Assembly: GCF_013204855.1 (NCBI RefSeq)
Contig: NZ_JABMKZ010000035.1
Coordinates: 1-64,000, forward strand
From: Paenibacillus alba
GTDB lineage: Bacteria > Bacillota > Bacilli > Paenibacillales > NBRC-103111
DNA length: 64,000 nt
Reading direction: 5' to 3'
The first letter of the stretch is position 1. Each line of letters begins with the position of its first letter. A program made the translations under genes and the position numbers. A model generated the notes under the pieces. The model was given only the letters and a program-made list of their open reading frames with translations, was not told the origin of the DNA and ran no database searches. Positions 61,907 through 64,000 of this stretch are shown here, one piece after another.

Positions 61907-62620
61907 ATGCGCGAGATTCCCGCAATTAGCATTGCCGATGTGGATTGGAATGAAATCCAGCAATCGCTGGACGAGTACGGTTATGCCAAACTGCCTAAAT
62001 TGTTAAGCATAACGGATTGCCACGATATCATCAGCACTTATGCAGATGAAAGCCATTTTCGAACGACCATTGATATGGCCAGATACCGCTTTGGAGTTGG
62101 AGAGTACAAGTATTACAATGCGCCTCTGCCATCTTTGCTGCAGCAGCTGCGTGAGGGATTGTATCCTAATCTTGCTGTAACAGCTAATCGCTGGTTAGAA
62201 CAATTGGGTCATCATGCTAGTTATCCGGCAACTCTGGCGGAATTCCTGGCACAATGTCATCAAGAAGGGCAGAACCGGCCAACTCCCTTGATCCTGAAAT
62301 ATGAGGCAGGGGGATATAATTGTTTACATCAGGATTTATATGGGAAGGTGTTCTTTCCTTTTCAGGTCGTATTTGCGCTTAATCAAAAAGAAGAGGATTT
62401 CACGGGCGGGGAGTTTCTATTGGTGGAGCAGCGGCCGCGGGCGCAGAGTCGTGGGCATGTCATCACCTTGCATCAAGGGGAAGGTCTGATCTTTCCAACC
62501 AATCATCGGCCTGTTTCAGGAACGCGCGGCTATTATAGAACGACGCTTAGGCACGGCATAAGCACAGTAACTACAGGTACAAGGTATAGTTTGGGCATTA
62601 TTTTTCATGATGCGAAATAG
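61907..62620 (+). CDS. 2-oxoglutarate/Fe(II)-dependent oxygenase (2OG-FeII_Oxy family)
   Basis: 237 residues from ATG at 61907, after GGAGGAGG; the frame is open 41 codons earlier, but that part overlaps the hairpin-rich leader. The iron ligands can be placed as H141 and D143 (LHQDLYG) and probably H200 (FPTNHRPV), with a downstream Arg (R207 or R211) for the oxoglutarate carboxylate. It is a soluble hydroxylase or demethylase of unknown substrate, of a type related to COG3826. It stands alone, 108 bases before the ArsR gene. Confidence 0.83.
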   Translation: MREIPAISIADVDWNEIQQSLDEYGYAKLPKLLSITDCHDIISTYADESHFRTTIDMARYRFGVGEYKYYNAPLPSLLQQLREGLYPNLAVTANRWLEQLGHHASYPATLAEFLAQCHQEGQNRPTPLILKYEAGGYNCLHQDLYGKVFFPFQVVFALNQKEEDFTGGEFLLVEQRPRAQSRGHVITLHQGEGLIFPTNHRPVSGTRGYYRTTLRHGISTVTTGTRYSLGIIFHDAK

Positions 62621-62728
62621 ACGGTAATTTTTGTCTTTGGCAGATTCACCGTGAGCCTGTATTCGTAAAAGATACGATTTGTTATAATGTAAGAAGAAAC
62701 GAAGAAAGAAGGAGGCTGCATCAGAATC

Positions 62729-63094
62729 ATGGAGCGAATTACAATTGATGAATGTGAAGAAACATGCGGAGGATCGGAGCAGGGTTGCGAGCATATAAAG
62801 AACTCACTGATAGATGGCTTAGCTTCTGAAGAAATGGCTCAATTGTTCAAAGCGTTAGGTGATCCTACCCGAATCAAAATGATTTACGCGCTTTCGCAAA
62901 AAGAGTTATGTGTTCACGACTTATCCTATGTGCTGGACATGGGCCAATCGGCCGTTTCCCATCAACTGCGTTATTTAAGGAATTTACGAATTGTGAAACG
63001 GAGAAAAGTTGGAAAGACGGTATACTACTCACTTGAAGATGAGCATGTAGAGCAGGTTTTTTTGCAAACGTACAAGCATATTTCGCATAAATAA
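62729..63094 (+). CDS. ArsR/SmtB-family metal-sensing repressor (CadC/CzrA-like)
   Basis: 121 residues. A Cys-rich N-terminus (DECEETCGGSEQGCEH) and ELCVHDLSYVL in the DNA-recognition region together resemble the alpha3N cadmium/lead site of CadC, though the second ligand there is His in place of Cys. The C-terminal helix DEHVEQVFLQTYKHISHK has the D-x-H...H-x2-H pattern of the alpha5 zinc site. The winged helix has MGQSAVSHQLRYLRNLRIVKRRKVG. It should repress the metal ATPase gene next to it and let go on Cd, Pb or Zn. The ATPase has its own promoter with a dyad at 63199. Confidence 0.92.
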   Translation: MERITIDECEETCGGSEQGCEHIKNSLIDGLASEEMAQLFKALGDPTRIKMIYALSQKELCVHDLSYVLDMGQSAVSHQLRYLRNLRIVKRRKVGKTVYYSLEDEHVEQVFLQTYKHISHK

Positions 63095-63107
63095 GGAAAC
63101 AGGCAAG

Positions 63108-63133
63108 GTGTCCACAATTGGGCGCTTTTTTCT
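63108..63133 (+). terminator. Terminator-like hairpin between the ArsR and ATPase genes
   Basis: GTGTCC and GGGCGC (six pairs, two G-T), then a long T-rich tract. Confidence 0.6.
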
Positions 63134-63153
63134 TTTTTTAGGTGGCAAATGGA

Positions 63154-63183
63154 TTGACTTTCCATTCATGGAATGATTATAAT
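63154..63183 (+). promoter_or_regulatory. Promoter of the metal ATPase gene
   Basis: TTGACT (63154-63159), 18-bp spacer, TATAAT (63178-63183). Confidence 0.7.
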
Positions 63184-63198
63184 CAGCTTATTACGTTA

Positions 63199-63220
63199 TA
63201 TATGAACATATGCTCATTTA
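63199..63220. promoter_or_regulatory. ArsR-type operator dyad
   Basis: TATATGAACAT and ATGCTCATTTA match as inverted repeats at 9 of 11 positions, in the style of SmtB/CzrA/CadC operators, just after the expected transcription start. Confidence 0.65.
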
Positions 63221-63248
63221 TTGTTTTATATCGAGGGAGCTGACGACA

Positions 63249-64000
63249 ATGAATCATAAAAGCGAACATGTGAAGCGCGAATTGTTATTAGAAGGTTTGG
63301 ATTGTGCAAACTGTGCACAAAAAATTGAGAACGGAGTCAAACAGCTGCCAGGCTTAACTTCTTGTTCGGTGAATTTTGTGACCAAAACACTCTTCATTGA
63401 GACTGAGAAGGGGCAAGAAGAAAGAGTAATCGAAGAGGCCAAAAAAAAGGTGAAATCGTTAGAACCCCATATCCAAGTAAGGGAAAAGGGTAGAAATACG
63501 ACAAGGGAATCGCATAAAGAATCCAAGGATGGTCATGCGCATCATGATCATCATGATCACGATCACGGTGATGAAGGCCATACCCATGATCATGGAAGTG
63601 GAAAGATCAAGACGATGTCCATTCGGATTGGGATTGGAGCGGTATTAACTGGCATTGGGGTATTCGCTCCTGTTTCAGGCCTATACGAATTAGGTTTATT
63701 TCTGTTGGCCTACCTTATTGTAGGTGGAAATGTGGTTCTGCAGGCAGCTAAAAATATCGTTAGAGGTCAAGTATTTGATGAAAATTTTCTAATGGCCATT
63801 GCCACAATTGGAGCTTTTGGCGTTAAGCAATATCCCGAAGGTGTAGCTGTCATGTTATTTTATCAAATAGGTGAAATGTTCCAAGGCATTGCGGTAAATC
63901 GGTCTCGTAAATCCATTAGTTCCTTGATGGATATTCGTCCTGACTATGCGAATTTGAAAACCGGGAATAGCACCAAACGCGTTTCGCCAGAAGAAATTAA
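63249..64000 (+). CDS. cadA: Heavy-metal P1B-type ATPase, CadA/ZntA-like (3' truncated by window edge)
   Basis: The first 250 codons are visible; the frame is open at the window end. GAGGGAG lies before the ATG. An N-terminal metal-binding domain has GLDCANCAQKIE (CxxC). A His/Asp-rich linker (about residues 95-118) suggests zinc or cadmium binding. Membrane helices begin near residue 125. FDENFLMAIATIGAFG and GVAVMLFYQIGEMFQ are conserved near the second helix pair of CadA/ZntA pumps. The phosphorylation DKTGT and CPC motifs lie beyond the window. It exports Cd, Zn or Pb and is controlled by the ArsR-type repressor encoded upstream. Confidence 0.92.
   Translation, partial: MNHKSEHVKRELLLEGLDCANCAQKIENGVKQLPGLTSCSVNFVTKTLFIETEKGQEERVIEEAKKKVKSLEPHIQVREKGRNTTRESHKESKDGHAHHDHHDHDHGDEGHTHDHGSGKIKTMSIRIGIGAVLTGIGVFAPVSGLYELGLFLLAYLIVGGNVVLQAAKNIVRGQVFDENFLMAIATIGAFGVKQYPEGVAVMLFYQIGEMFQGIAVNRSRKSISSLMDIRPDYANLKTGNSTKRVSPEEI

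Overview
The window reads as a chromosomal segment of a Paenibacillus-like soil Firmicute. The pointers are three separate S-layer homology (SLH) proteins, YesN-type membrane AraC regulators beside LplB/YtcP-type sugar permeases, strong AGGAGG ribosome sites with several TTG starts, a perfect CcpA cre box, and low-to-moderate GC. I saw no rRNA, tRNA, transposase, prophage or CRISPR array. The genus call is an inference from gene content.

Layout. 1-12.1 kb: the 3' part of a giant fibronectin-III/SLH wall protein, a Crp/Fnr regulator facing a DUF4386 membrane protein, a DHA2 drug-efflux MFS protein, a GrpB protein, an LtrA protein and a second SLH protein. 12.3-22 kb: a carbohydrate locus (membrane AraC regulator, two ABC permeases, lipoprotein binding protein, secreted six-hairpin glycosidase with two discoidin domains). 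22.1-25.1 kb: a MocR regulator, then an HAD phosphatase overlapping an M24 peptidase-like protein. 25.3-36.8 kb: a signalling-rich stretch with a CPBP protease, three two-component systems (DesK/NarL, VanS/VanR-like, ComP/ComA-like), a membrane-anchored FAD oxidoreductase whose promoter carries 11-bp-phased TTAAG repeats, and a MarR gene followed by a coupled membrane protein/NmrA gene pair. 36.8-39.8 kb: a surface beta-lactamase-fold hydrolase with SLH domains, then a gene-poor repeat-rich stretch. 39.8-47.5 kb: a small lipoprotein, a cre-controlled pectate lyase, gene remnants, small unknown proteins, and a divergent AraC/EamA pair. 47.6-52 kb: an AraC regulator, an SDR enzyme and malate:quinone oxidoreductase. 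52-56.8 kb: a duplicated-permease anion-type ABC transporter behind a long attenuator-like leader, and a COG4705-like membrane protein. 57-61.6 kb: a GH94 phosphorylase resembling 1,2-beta-oligoglucan phosphorylase, with its LacI regulator and operators. 61.9-64 kb: a 2OG-Fe(II) oxygenase, a CadC/CzrA-type ArsR regulator and the start of a CadA-type metal ATPase that runs off the window.

How genes work together. Much of the content serves capture of plant and microbial polysaccharides: secreted or wall-bound enzymes and adhesins, ABC uptake, cytoplasmic phosphorolysis, and local regulators plus CcpA. The rest handles envelope sensing, drug efflux and metal resistance.

Most unusual. The gaps carry several families of extragenic hairpins. 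Two unrelated families, in three arrays, share a 50-51 bp / 61 bp pitch, i.e. about five and six helical turns; a fourth array of another family has 50/51-bp steps in mirror-image halves. Other points of interest are the uncharacterised attenuator leader of the duplicated-permease transporter, the phased TTAAG operator, a two-site LacI-type operator, and a MarR gene that may be leaderless.
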